From NCBI GenBank assembly GCA_947359465.1, contig OX375876.1:70810998-70874997 (forward strand): 64,000 bases of DNA. The letters are read 5' to 3'. A model generated the notes under the pieces. That model was not told the DNA's origin. It made no database searches and was given only the letters and a program-made list of their open reading frames with translations. Shown here one piece after another: positions 33,985-45,164 of this stretch. Every line of letters starts with the position of its first letter. The first letter of the stretch is position 1. The translations under genes were made by a program, and so were the position numbers. This DNA is from Metellina segmentata. Lineage: Eukaryota > Arthropoda > Arachnida > Araneae > Tetragnathidae.

Positions 33985-34517
33985 TATTGTCCGTGTTAAT
34001 AGCCAGCATAAACAGTAGGGCAATACCTCAACATTTTTCTCAAAAAGTGATTGCTTTTCAGTGGTTTAGATTTTTTTTTGAATAAAAAGGAATTTTAAAA
34101 TTGGTTACCAAGGCCTACACAATCCCTGCTCAAAGCACTGGGTGATGACTCAAAGAGATAAGCGATACAAAGCACTAATAGTGTATTTAAGGAAAAATGA
34201 AGAAAGCATAATTTTAACAAATAAGTACATTTTATACTTATTAAACAATTATAAGAACATCTAGATTATACGTGCGACAATGAAAAAATACAATCATAAT
34301 ATTCAGCATTATTGATAAAATAAAATCAATGGATTGTGCTACAACGCGAGTACTAATTAGAGGGACTGAACAAGCAGCAGCACATTTTTCTCAAAAGAAT
34401 GTGATAAAGCAAAATTCGTAAAGGGGAATAGACTCGAACTAGTCGATGGAATAAAAAGAAAATGAAGGTGAGCTCACCGCGGACAAGATGAATTCGTCCG
34501 GGTCACCATTATAATGA
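33985..34517. other. Spacer and BEL/Pao leader remnant
   Basis: From about 34517 down to about 34440 the minus strand reads as the sequence just inside a 5' LTR: TCATTATAATGGTGACCCGG, then a CCGCGGTGAGCTCACC block. TGGTGACCCGG is the form of tRNA primer-binding site typical of BEL/Pao elements. No gag coding is left. The rest is AT-rich and unassigned. Confidence 0.5.
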
Positions 34518-34715
34518 TGTTGGATGCATAAGGGAGAGAGATACAAGTAGATATAAACTTAACAACTTTATTCATCATACAATCATGCTGGGGATATTTC
34601 GTCACCTATCGGTTACAGATCTTCAAGCCAAGTGATCTCATGTACAAGAATGCTACACCACCTATCGGCGTTATGCACCATGAAATGACATTGATAGTGA
34701 TGTCATCTATTTACA
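34518..34715 (-). repeat. BEL/Pao-type 5' LTR (truncated element)
   Basis: On the minus strand the 198-bp block begins TGTAAATAGATGACATCA and ends CATCCAACA. AATAAAG lies inside, and the primer-binding-like TGGTGACCCGG lies 8-18 bases downstream. That arrangement marks the 5' LTR of a minus-strand element whose body has been lost. No partner LTR or target duplication is seen. Confidence 0.6.
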
Positions 34716-35949
34716 GAAAAAAAATGTAAATTGGATAAAAATAGATTATTACTACAAATTCATCCAAAAATAGCTGTTGAATTTTGCCATTTTTTCAAAA
34801 TGCGCCAGTCGGCCGGGGTCTGTCTTTCTGGCTTTGCATTAAAGAGGAAGTGTGTGCTTTCCCCTCTTGACCAGGGCTTTAATCACCTCCGATCGGGGTT
34901 TAGTTGAGGGACCATAGTTTCGTCTCATTCGTTAATCGAAGATGACTTGTTTGCTTTTGATTAGCTTAAAGTCCAGGGAGGAAGTTGACGTCAGAGCGAC
35001 CCTTCGAACTTGCATTTCCACATTCTGCTGGCATAATACGATATCCCCAAAGGAGGAGATAACTCAAAAGTTGCCCCGAAAAGCAATCGATTTCCCCGAT
35101 ACTTGAATCGAAGTGAATGGGTGGGAAAAGAATAGATTAACCAAGTTCGCACGCGCATATTCAAATTTAGCACACTCATTCTTAAAACTTAATACATACT
35201 ATACTTATCATACTTATATATACTAAGCTTATAATACCACTGAGTACATAACAGAACTGCCACCAAAATCCAATGCGGTTGACTCGCTCCTGAATCGTGA
35301 ATTTCAATCCAAATTGAAATTAAAAATTTACGGCCTTTTTTACTTTTACAAACAGTCGCTTGACGAGTACACCCCATTTTTAACAGTAAATATACTAAAA
35401 AGATTACCGATCGGCCACTGAGAGCTTGTTAATATTGATCGCATACGACCATCTAACTCAATCTCTAATGAAGAGAAAATTAACATTAGAAAACAAATAT
35501 TCATTCCATATCTGAACATCAGTGGTTTTCCACCAATATTTTAGAAAATAAAATTTCGGGTGTCAGCTTTTGGTAAAAAATAAAATCTGTTTTAATATTC
35601 CTTTTTGAACTTTGAAGTTTTGAATTTTATTTCAAATTCGTTGTTCTAAAATATTTTTAAAATTTGGTTTTGAAATGTATCTAAATAATATGTATTAAGT
35701 TTTTAAATACACACACTTTAATGTGTTCCAAACAATTTTTTCTTTTTTTTAAACTTCAAAATAAAAGTCCTGCAGTTCATAGAATGTAAGCAAGAGAGTG
35801 TTGTACATAAATCCTTCATCAAAGTAGAGGACCACTAGCAATGTGTCATGTACAAAAAATTTAATTTAGCTAAAAGACAAGTGTCAAATTTATTTATAAA
35901 TGTGTATAAGAACCCCTAAACGGATGCTTACAACACCACCAACCACAAA
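34716..35949. other. Intergenic
   Basis: Includes a GC-richer patch at 34800-35120 that I cannot assign. Its open frames match no family I know. Confidence 0.45.
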
Positions 35950-36330
35950 CTCCTTCCAACTCATGTAGTTGTTGTTGTTGTTGTTGCACATCCCCCTGGT
36001 GTAGGAAAGCCTACACCAGGTCCAGAAGGCCCCGTCGTGCCAGATCCCCATATACTTGCAAAAAGTCCTGATCAACCAACAGCTGCTTATACGAAGCGCC
36101 AAGACAGAGAAGACGGTGATCAGGACTGGCAGGTAGGGAACAGGAACAAGGAGGGAAAATTCTCTCCCCGTTCTGAAATTTGATACTTTTAAGATGGCCA
36201 CTTCGAAATCTGGCCATGGCCGATTGAAAAGGCCGAGGGCCACAGCATGTGATTGATAGTCCAGGGTGATTGCCAGCATACCAATGGTGGGATGGCGTAC
36301 GGCGCCACAAGGAAAGCAAACGCTGTTTTC
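35950..36330 (-). mobile_element. 3' tail of a non-LTR retrotransposon
   Basis: The minus-strand frame contains LSLWRRTPSHHWYAGNHPGL, PASPDHRLLCLGASYKQLLV and YGDLARRGLLDLV. It is followed by a CAA microsatellite (GTTGTT... on the plus strand at 35967-35985). Coding tail plus simple repeat at the 3' end is the usual form of a 5'-truncated LINE. The family name is not certain. Confidence 0.5.
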
Positions 36331-36516
36331 ACAGGGAGTACTAATTTTAATTTTAAGTACTAATTTTTTTACTTTGAGGCCAAATATCTTGAAACTACAA
36401 AAATGTGACATAACCCCTTTGTGTCAAACTTTTTGTACCAATAAACAGAAACATTTGTTGTCATTTGCAACCTGCTTCTCTACTACTCTAGTGTTAACTG
36501 ATCAAATCGCTTACAC

Positions 36517-37110
36517 CAGTGTTTCTCAACTCACGGGCCCAGGCATCAAAAATCCAGGCCGTGATAGGTTCTGAGATTTGTTATTTATGTTTTTTAAGCA
36601 TTCTTTAAGAATAAATATTTATAATGAAAATATTAAAAAAATGTTCGAATGTATCGAAAAGCTCAGATCTATAATGGCGAAATAATATATGTGTAGCAAA
36701 TATGAGTGATGAATCAACAAGTACAACGAAAAATTTCCTCCTGAAATTTAAGATCAGGATAGTCTGTATCCGGTTCCCAACTGTACCGAACAGTGTCCCT
36801 TTTCAAGTTCGCATTGCTGTTAGTATTTGTTTCGAAAGGTTTTTTAAGTGATAACTCTAGACTTAAATCTTAATGTGCATTAGATTCGGGACTTTGTCTA
36901 ATTTTGGTGAAAATAAATGTATCGAAGAAATTAATTCAACGATGTTGGACTAAAGAACAAAATTCTTAATACTACTCTTCACGATTAGCTATGTATTATG
37001 TTAGTTTAATGTATGAACGCAACAAAAAGTGTTTACGAGTAAATTTGTTCGGACCAGGGCCTTATTTAAAAAATAATTGACCACGGTTTCACAAAGGTTA
37101 AGGACCACAC
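36517..37110. mobile_element. Possible hAT-derived fragment
   Basis: Begins CAGTGTTTCTCAACTCACGG, which resembles Charlie-type hAT ends. Near 37080-37110 the complement reads GTCCTTAACCTTTGTGAAAC, which resembles an opposite end without its last bases. No target duplication and no coding. Confidence 0.3.
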
Positions 37111-37975
37111 ACTTATATGTGACGAAAAACCAATATTAAATTTGGCTTTTCATTCAAGCATAGAGTAGGATAGATGGAGCCACTTCATGTTCAGAATTCA
37201 TAAACTAGAAAAACTTCTTACGATAATTTATATTGAACTTTTGAAAAAAACAAACCGGAAAACTATTTTTTATACCAACGAAACTAGAGGCGGATCTAGT
37301 CAAGTGGGGCCCCAAGCGAAAAAATTTCGGGATCCTCAAACTGAAGCAAAAATAAGTTTCATGAAAACTCTCTTCAAGTTATTAACAAAAAAGAAAAGTA
37401 ATCGAAAAATTCGTACCATAAGACATTAAATAAACTTATTAAAAAAATACAAATTTTTTACATAAATTTCCGTCTTGCTTTATTTTTTGCAAATTCGTAA
37501 TTTATTTTGGCAGTTTCAATTCGGTATAAAATTTCTTGCTCTATATGCAGAGAATGGCCATATAAATTAATCTTTCTTCTCCCATAGTACTTGTTAAATA
37601 CTTTTATTACGAGCGTTACAACAAAAAACGATCTTTCTCCTCATGCATTAGATTAGGGTACTAAAAACTAATTTAAATAATATTTCAACATTCGGAAATG
37701 TGCAAGACATTTCTTAGGCGGCTCGATAGATGTGTGGTGTGGTTTTTATGGTGTCCTCGTTTTCTTATCGAACTATCAAAAAATGGCCAAATTTATCTTC
37801 ATAAGTAAACAATCCAATGTCAGTTTGGAAAATAACCTTCAACTTTTAAATCGTGTTCTTTTTTTCTTCTATTGATAAATCCCAATAAAAAAATATTCAA
37901 AAAGGCTCCATAACTTCATATGTCTGAGTTCTTTGAGATAATTCTGCCTCGAATTGACTATGAAATTTTTAACTA
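37111..37975. other. Intergenic, AT-rich
   Basis: Nothing recognised. The frame at 37187-37429 is low-complexity and lysine-rich. Confidence 0.5.
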
Positions 37976-39518
37976 CTAGGGGGCTCCGCCCCCTGCTCGC
38001 TTACGCTCGCCAACCCCCGGGGATTGCTGCGCAATCCCATTTGGTTTGCTTCGCAAACCAACACTCCTTTCACAGATGTCATTTGGTTTGCTTCGCAAAC
38101 CAACATTCCTTTCACAGAGTGAAACTATCTGAATAATTCGTATTATGCTGATTTCACTTTCCGGTACATGACGTCACAGCGAGGGCTTCGCGCCCTGCTC
38201 GCTTACGCTCGCCGACCCCGGGGATTGCTACGCAATCCCGTTTGGTTTGCTTTCTCAAACCAATACTTCTTTCGCAATTGATTTCATTTTTTTTTGCTTT
38301 AACACTTAATGCACCCTAAACTAATAGCCGCATCAGTAAAAAATCTTCTGTATCTTGTTCCCTGTACAATTTTAAGTAAACAGTGTTAATATCAAAACTT
38401 TACGATTGTACTTTGTCGGTAAACTGTCTTGAGAACAGAGGGAAAAAAGCGAGCCTTTTTCCTCGCCAATTAAAAAGAAATCGTTTTTATGGCAATTGTT
38501 GCTACGATAAATTTGATATCTGGCAAACCCGATAGTAGAAAATGCAACCCACTGCTGTTTGCGGAACCAGCTATGCGAACTGAAAAATACGAAATTTGTG
38601 TCACCAACTTTTGATTGCATCGAATTTATTTATGAACCAATTTTAAAAATAATTGTACCGTAAGAAAGAGTACTTTGTGAGGTATACTGCAATATTTTTA
38701 AAATTAAAAACTAACAGTAATACTATATAGATATGACCATTTTAGTTTTGTATCGGAAGTTACGATCTGAAAGTTCCGAAAATTGTATGACCTACTTTTA
38801 ATTGCATCGATTTTGTTTATTAACCAATTTGAAAAATAATTGTACCATAAGAAAGAGTGTAATGTAGTGTATTCAGTGATGTTCTCAAATTTTAAAAATA
38901 ATGGTTTTTGCCGTAGACATAACGGTTTTAACAAAACGTAGCGAAAATATCCGAAGATTCCGAATTTTGTATCACGAACTTTTGATCGCATCCAATTTAA
39001 TTATTAACCGATTTCAAAAATAATAGTACCGTAAGAAAGAGTATATTCTGAGGTATACTGTGATATTTTAAAAATTAAAAACTAATAGTAATTAGATATA
39101 GATACGGCAGTTTTAAAAAAAAGTAACAAAAATGTCCCGATTTTTCCCGAATTTCAAAAAAATATTATCAAGAACCACATTTAAATTTCAAAAAAAAACT
39201 CGACGAGCTGCAAAAATTTACGTTGAGAGGTACTCTTAAAAAAAAACTCACGACTAAAGACTGAAATTTTGAATGTGTTTTGCTCACTCGCGGAAGAAAT
39301 TTCACTTCTTCAACTTTAACACTTAATAAAACCTAAACTAATAGCCGCATCGGAAAAAAATCTTAATAATTATCCAGGGAATACGATGAAGAACAAAGCA
39401 TGTTAATTTCATATTTTTCCGATCAGTACTTTCTCGGGAAACCGTCTAAGAATGGAGCTAAACAACAAAAATTTCAATTCTGCGGCGGCGGCGGTAACTT
39501 TTTTTTAATATAGAGAGA
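37976..39518 (-). mobile_element. Helitron, family 1, copy C
   Basis: On the minus strand it starts TCTCTCTATATTAAAAAAAA at 39518 and ends GGGGGCGGAGCCCCCTAG at 37976. A (37975) and T (39519) flank it. It carries a CGG run at 39482-39493 and three internal repeats of about 185 bp (TAAGAAAGAG at 38661, 38848 and 39032). It has two 3' hairpin cassettes (37976-38062 and about 38170-38270). A 38-bp direct duplication around 38038-38113 repeats the GGTTTGCTTCGCAAACC hairpin. No coding. Confidence 0.87.
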
Positions 39519-39748
39519 TTGTAAATTAATGTCCTACTTTGTTTCATCAAAAACATTTCCCCCTCTTGTTGTCTGTAAGTTCGTCCTTCCACATTAAATA
39601 ACAGCCAGAAAAATCAGTTGCCTCTTTTTCAAATTCTAAGAAATTATTGATAAAATTTTCTAATGACTTCAGTAGGATAGATCCTTTAAATAGATCGCAT
39701 TCCATTGATTGCAGTGGTTTATTAGTAGCATTTATTATCCGTAAAATA

Positions 39749-40812
39749 CACAGTCCAGTCACATTAATGTGACCACCACCTACTTTAGACGTCAACGTGA
39801 AATAACCAATCACAAAAGGCAGGTGGCAGTACATTGCATTGGAATGTATATAAACGATGTCCTAGGGCATCGGAAAGCATTTCAATCGTTGGCGTAATGC
39901 AGAAATGTAGCGATTTATTTGACGTCCAAACGGGCATGATTATTGGCTTTCGGGCCAAGGGTGGAAGCATTTCGGAAACGGCTAATTTTGTGAACTGTTC
40001 GCGTGCCGCCGTGGTAAAAGTATACTGTGCATGGAAAAATGGCACTATCCAAAATCAGTGGCGTGGCACATGTGGTGCACCACGGGCTAGATGACAGAGG
40101 CGAACGAAGGATACGGAGATGCGTTCGGGCGAATAGACGTGCAACTGTTGAGCAACTGACCGCCCAGATGAACCAAGAGTGTATCCACAACAACGGTTAA
40201 GCGAACGTTGCCGCGCATGGGCCTCCGCAGCAGACGCCTGGTTAATGCACCTATGCTGACTGCTGCTCATCGGCGACGAAGGCTGGAATTTGCATGCCAG
40301 TACCGCAACTGGACGTCCACAGAGTGACGACAGGTGGCTTTTTCCGATGAATTACGTTTTATGCTCCATCGGACAGATGGACGTTGGCGTATACGGCGTG
40401 AAACGTCTGAAAGCAAACACCATGCAACAATTGCCGGAAGGATCCAGGCTGGAGGAGGGAGCATTTATGGTTTGGGGAATGTTTTGCTGGCATTCACTGG
40501 GTGCACTCATAATTGTGGAAGGCACGATGGATCAGCACAAGTACGCACCTGTCCTTGCAGACCATGTCCACCCCTACATGCGAATTATTTTTCGTCAGAA
40601 TGATGGCGACTACCAGCAGGACAATGCGAGGTGTCATACAGCTCGCAGTGTATGTGCGTGGTTCGAAGAGTACCAGGATGACTTTATCGTACTCCCCTGG
40701 CCAGCAAACTCACCGGATTTAAACCCAATCGAGAACCTGTGGGACCACCTCGATCGGATTGTTCGCGCCATGGATCCTCAACCGCGTAATCTAGCGCAGC
40801 TGGTCACGGCAT
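39749..40812 (+). mobile_element. Tc1-like DD36E element, 3'-truncated
   Basis: Starts CACAGTCCAGTCACATTAAT after TA, identical to the ends of the copy at 46.8-47.6 kb. Coding similarity stops abruptly after the codons for LAQLVTA near 40812. The C-terminus and the right inverted repeat are absent, so the break is a deletion or an unrelated join. It cannot transpose. Confidence 0.85.
39834..40812 (+). pseudogene. Tc1-like transposase with DD36E triad, frameshifted
   Basis: The first frame (39834-40094) has the helix-turn-helix region MIIGFRAKGGSISETANFVN and SRAAVVKVY. A later frame gives QVAFSDELRF with the first D (about 40335), and another gives MVWGMFCWHSLGALIIVEGT, QQDNARCHTARSVCAWFEEY (second D) and SPDLNPIENLWDHLD (catalytic E). 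Counting residues, 36 separate the second D and the E. That differs from the classic DD34E and corresponds to the DD36E group reported as Incomer. Frameshifts near 40090, 40190-40330 and 40470 inactivate it. Confidence 0.82.
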
Positions 40813-40922
40813 ATCTGTCTATTTTTGTAATTGTATAATAGTGAATTTATGTGACATTATTGTATGTTGTGTAAATAGAAATAGGCCTTTGTGCGCATAT
40901 TTCACGCTTCAGTAGTGAGGAA

Positions 40923-41250
40923 TGTAACGATCTCCCGACTGGTGATTACGAACACTGATAAGTTATAAGAACAGTCGTTCTTATGATCTGGTTGCTACTC
41001 TTCTAGTAGACGAACATTGATGTATGACAGTGCCTGTGTTCTGATACGATCAAGAACATGTAATCTTGGTACTGTTCGGAATAAGAACGTGAATAAGGTG
41101 AGATTTGTTGTAGACTCTCGGAAGAGAGAGACGTGTTTTTGCACCGGACGGTGAGGCGTGTATGTCTAAAACTTTGTATAATATTGTAAAATTAAATGTG
41201 CGTGTCCAATTTAGGTATGCAGTGTCCCTCTGTTCTTGGCCACTACTACA
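40923..41250 (+). repeat. Possible solo LTR
   Basis: A GC-richer block starting TGTAACGATC and ending CACTACTACA with an ATTAAA signal inside. TG...CA ends only; no target duplication and no second copy. Confidence 0.25.
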
Positions 41251-41840
41251 CGTATCTATCAAATTAAGACATCGCTCGGTCGCTCTGACATCCACTATGG
41301 TAACTTTTTTTCTTCTGACTTACAAGTTTCAGTGAAAGCCTCTTTTAGATCTTATACAGCATCTGACCCTAATCGAAAACAAATGAAAAGACACTTTAAA
41401 ACCTCGGTACACTTTGGTATTCCTGGCCCTACGCGATCGCCTAGTCCCCCACTGAACAATTTCCTGGAACCTGTTTATCCCTATCCCCGAATTCGAGTGG
41501 AAAATTTCTTTTGTGTCTTCTGTTGATGGCTTGTTTTGGAGCTGAACAATTATGAAGTTTTAGGGAAACAACATAAATGCATTACATACGCTAAATTATC
41601 CTGTTGAAATCTAGTTGTAATAAAACTGGCAAAATTATTTCGCAATTGATGTTATAAAATTGTAAAAAATTCCATTCCAAATCAATAGAATTAGCCAAAT
41701 TAAAATTAAAGGTTCAATGACAGCTATACAAAATTAGGAGAATATTCACTGGCTCTTAATAATGCCTAAAATATACAAAAAATAACATTTATGAATATTT
41801 AAAGCTTTAGAGATAATGTAAAATAAACAAGCATTAAAAC
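41251..41840. other. Intergenic
   Basis: Nothing recognised. The frame 41236-41526 matches no family I know. Confidence 0.45.
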
Positions 41841-42350
41841 TCTATATTAAAAAAAATTACTGCCGCCATCGCAGGATTGAACGCTCGCTTTTTTCGTTCG
41901 ATTCTCAGACGATTTCCCAAGAAAGTACGCATCAGAAAATTACGAAATTAACATGGTCTGTTCAAAATTGTACAGGAAACAAGATGGAGGTTTTTTACCG
42001 ATGTCGCTATTAGTTTAGAATGCATTGAGTGTCAAAGTAAAAAATAGTGAAATTTTTAACGCGAGTGGACGAAACACATACACATTTTTAATGTTCAGCC
42101 GTGAGTTTTTTAGTACCTCCTTATGTAAATTTTTGCACCTCGACGAGGTTTTTTTTTAAATTTCAATTTGATTCTTGGTAATACTTTATAAAATTCGGGA
42201 AATTTTTGTTAGAACTGTCACATATCTCTCTATAGCTTCATACTATTAGTTTTTTTTTTTTTTTGGAAACATCACGGGAAACCTTAGAATGCACTCTTAC
42301 AATTATTTTTTAAATTGGTAACTCAGTGATTGCTATGCAATCACAAGTTG
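41841..42350 (+). mobile_element. Helitron, family 1, 5' fragment (copy D)
   Basis: TCTATATTAAAAAAAATTAC and GCCGCCATCGCAGGATTGAA are followed by the same order of landmarks as copies A and C (GATTTCCCAAGAAAGTACG, TATTAGTTTAGAATGCATTG, AGCCGTGAGTTTT). Similarity fades near 42350, before the internal repeats end, and there is no 3' hairpin cassette. It is a 3'-truncated copy. Confidence 0.7.
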
Positions 42351-42897
42351 AATCAACATCACACTGGAGAAAGTTTTAGTCACATTGGGTTATTAGTTTT
42401 TAAGTAGTGATGCGATTATACACATATTTTGAAGATTAATTATGATAGAAAATTACAACCATAGTATATTCTTGAAAAAAAGTTAAGAAACCAAACAATG
42501 GGTTGTAGAAAAGTTTGTGAAAAATTTACTAGTATTACAAACTACAATGTGCAATTTTTTTAAATTCTGACTTCTATAACGGCAATTATGTAATTATAAT
42601 TTAAACATGAATTAGAAGTGTAATCAGCATAAACATTCTCAAACATCTTTACATTGAATTAAGATTAATTTTAGCATATGATCAACAGATTGTATTCACA
42701 TAAAAATTCATTGTGACAGAATCTTCAAGGTATCAACTAACCTTTAAAAATGTAAAGAAAATACACATTGTTCCAAAAAATTACTTTTCTAACATAACTT
42801 TCAATGCTGCCTCAATTTGAAAATGTGTGTTGGACCATAAACCTTTTTGGACATTTTTGGAAATTTTTTACTTCGATATTAATTATCCAAAGATGAG
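42351..42897. other. Intergenic, nothing recognised
   Basis: AT-rich sequence between the Helitron fragment and the left end of the hAT element. Confidence 0.45.
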
Positions 42898-43679
42898 CAG
42901 TGCCGTAACTAGGCAAGTGCAACGGGTGCACCGCACGGAGCCCAAAATACTATACACAAAAAATTATATTTAAAAATTTTCCGCCTTTCTAATGCACGCT
43001 TTGGCGATTAGATTTTACCTTACTTTGAACCTAGATATATCTGCTCACCAACATAATCATTCGAATGAACGACAGAACTGACCAATATTTTCAACGTACC
43101 TATGTTAACTTGCCTTAGGTTAGGTTAGTGTGAATACAGCACAGTAGTCACTACACTTGTGTTTTCGCGTATTAGTGTTTGTAAAAACAAGTAAGAATGC
43201 AAATAATAATATTAAGATTATTTTACTGGAATATTTCGAGGATTTCATTACCATACCCGTGAAGTACGTGCGTGGATAACCCTGTCAATTTTGCATGTTG
43301 GGTTTTGTTATTTCTGTTGGTAATTTTGTATTTGTATAGTGAAGTGATTTGCAATGTTAAGTTTTTATGTACTTGTCGACTATTTCGTTTATAGTACTGT
43401 TTAATGTACCATTTGAGTTTTATAGTAAAATTTTAATTAATTTCATATGCAACCAATTTTTAGGTTTTTATTATTTTCTGTAAAATGTTTGGTTGTAAAA
43501 AACATGGAAATATGGAAACGAGTAATAGGGCATCCAAGAAAATGATATTTCGTCACGTAATTGTATTCGCTCTATAAATAATAGTTAGTATACAGTAACT
43601 TATAACCGTTTTATACTAGTACAGGCAACATGTTAAAAATAATATTTTTATTTAGTTCTAGTATATTATTTGTTCAGTT

Positions 43680-44217
43680 CCAAATGTAATCTTGCCGTTA
43701 TATAAGGGCTTAGTAAGACCACATCTAGAATATGCTGTACAATTCTGGGCTCCATATATGAGAAAGGATATAGAATTAATTGAAAGTGTTCAGCACAGAG
43801 CTAAAAGAATATTAAAGGGGATAGCAAATCTAGACTATAATGAACGTTTAAGTAAGCTAAACATGATACACTGGAAAGAAGGAGGGGGAATTTGATTCAG
43901 CTTTTCAAGTTGGTAAAACAAGGGGACACCAGAGGGCTTAAATTTCAATAGGGATAACAGAACAAAGGACCATGGGTATAAATTGAATAAGACACATTTT
44001 AATCGGGATTTAAGGAAAAACTACTACTTTAATAGGGTAATAGACAAATGGAACGCGTTGCCAGAAAATATAGTTAATTCAAAGGGAGTGTACGAATTCA
44101 AAATATAATTGGATAGTCAGTGGGAATTGGGGAATTCATAAACAAAGGACCAGCCTTGTCGGGCTTGAGCCTGTAGCTGGTCGTCAATATTTGTGTTTGT
44201 TGTATTTGTATTTGTAG
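43680..44217 (+). mobile_element. 5'-truncated LINE tail (CR1/L2-like)
   Basis: The translation gives VILPLYKGLVRPHLEYAVQF, then MRKDIELIESVQHRAKRIL. After a frameshift near 43890 it gives LIQLFKLVKQGDTRGLNF, HGYKLNKTHFNRDLRKNYYF and RVIDKWNALPENIVNSKGVY. This is the C-terminal end of a non-LTR reverse transcriptase. The sequence ends in TTTG-rich repeats just before 44218. It lies in what would be the 5' untranslated part of the hAT element. Confidence 0.8.
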
Positions 44218-44398
44218 TTTTAAAATGTCTAAGCAACTGGCAAATGCTCAAAAGAGAACAATAAAAAAAAAAAAATAATAATCAGAAGAATGCATATCAA
44301 TGTCGCAACAGTTTGTTAAATGGCTAAGAACAGACACACCAGAGAATGGAGGAAGTGCGGAAGATGTCAAATTTACTATTGCTTCACAAGCTAATGAT

Positions 44399-45156
44399 CA
44401 GTGGCGTAACTACAGGCAGGTGCAACAAGTGCCCTGCTCAGTGCCCACTTGGAAGGGGACCCAAAATAGAGAGAGAACCCAAAGAGAAGAGTTAAGATAA
44501 CAGAAATAGATGAAACACCAGATGAATGAAGTAATTTGACACCTGAATAATTTTTTAAATACAAATTTACATGTTCTTGATACTCTATTTTCTCAAATAG
44601 ATTGGCGTTATCAAAACATAAAAACTATCTGTGATGATTTTTGCTTTTCTATTGTTTGTCCTTAAAATACACGTGTGTTGCCAATTAAAAAAACTAATTG
44701 GCTGCAGATCTCGCTATTAAATGTAGCAAAGATTTTAAAAAGCACGAATTCAAATGTAAAATTGAAAGTTTGAAGTTTCAAGTAACGACTCTTATACAAA
44801 ATATAGAAACTGAATCTCCGCTTAGTATTATTCTACAGGCTCTTCATGATTTTGGTTTAATTGAGTCTTTCCCAAGTATCAATGTCGCTCTTCGAATGTT
44901 TCTAACTCTTCCCGTTTCTATTGCTTCGTGCAAGAAAAGTTTTAGCAAGTTGAAATTAATAAAAAATTATTTTTAAGATCAACTATCGAACAAGAACGAT
45001 TATCTAATCGTTCTATTATTTCAATGGAATGCAATTTCATCTAAAATATTAATTATGATGATGTAATTTATGAATTTGTTGAAATAATACCTAATTAATT
45101 AAGGACCTAAATGCAAATTCTTGCACAGGGCACAGGAATGCCTAGTTATGGCACTG
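44399..45156 (+). mobile_element. Internally deleted hAT derivative nested in its relative
   Basis: A 758-bp element with ends CAGTGGCGTAACTACAGGC and, reversed, CAGTGCCATAACTAGGC. It is flanked by CTAATGAT and CTTATGAT, an 8-bp target duplication with one change. It consists of about 60 bp of 5' end joined to the last part of the hAT gene (IESLKFQVTTLIQN, LPVSIASCKKSFSKLKLIKN), so most of the transposase is missing. The host reading frame resumes after the duplication at 45165. Confidence 0.85.
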
Positions 45157-45164
45157 CTTATGAT

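Noticed and set aside
43118..43132. TTAGGTTAGGTTAG, the arthropod telomere repeat unit
   Set aside because: Fewer than three units inside a hAT remnant; a chance interstitial match rather than telomeric sequence.
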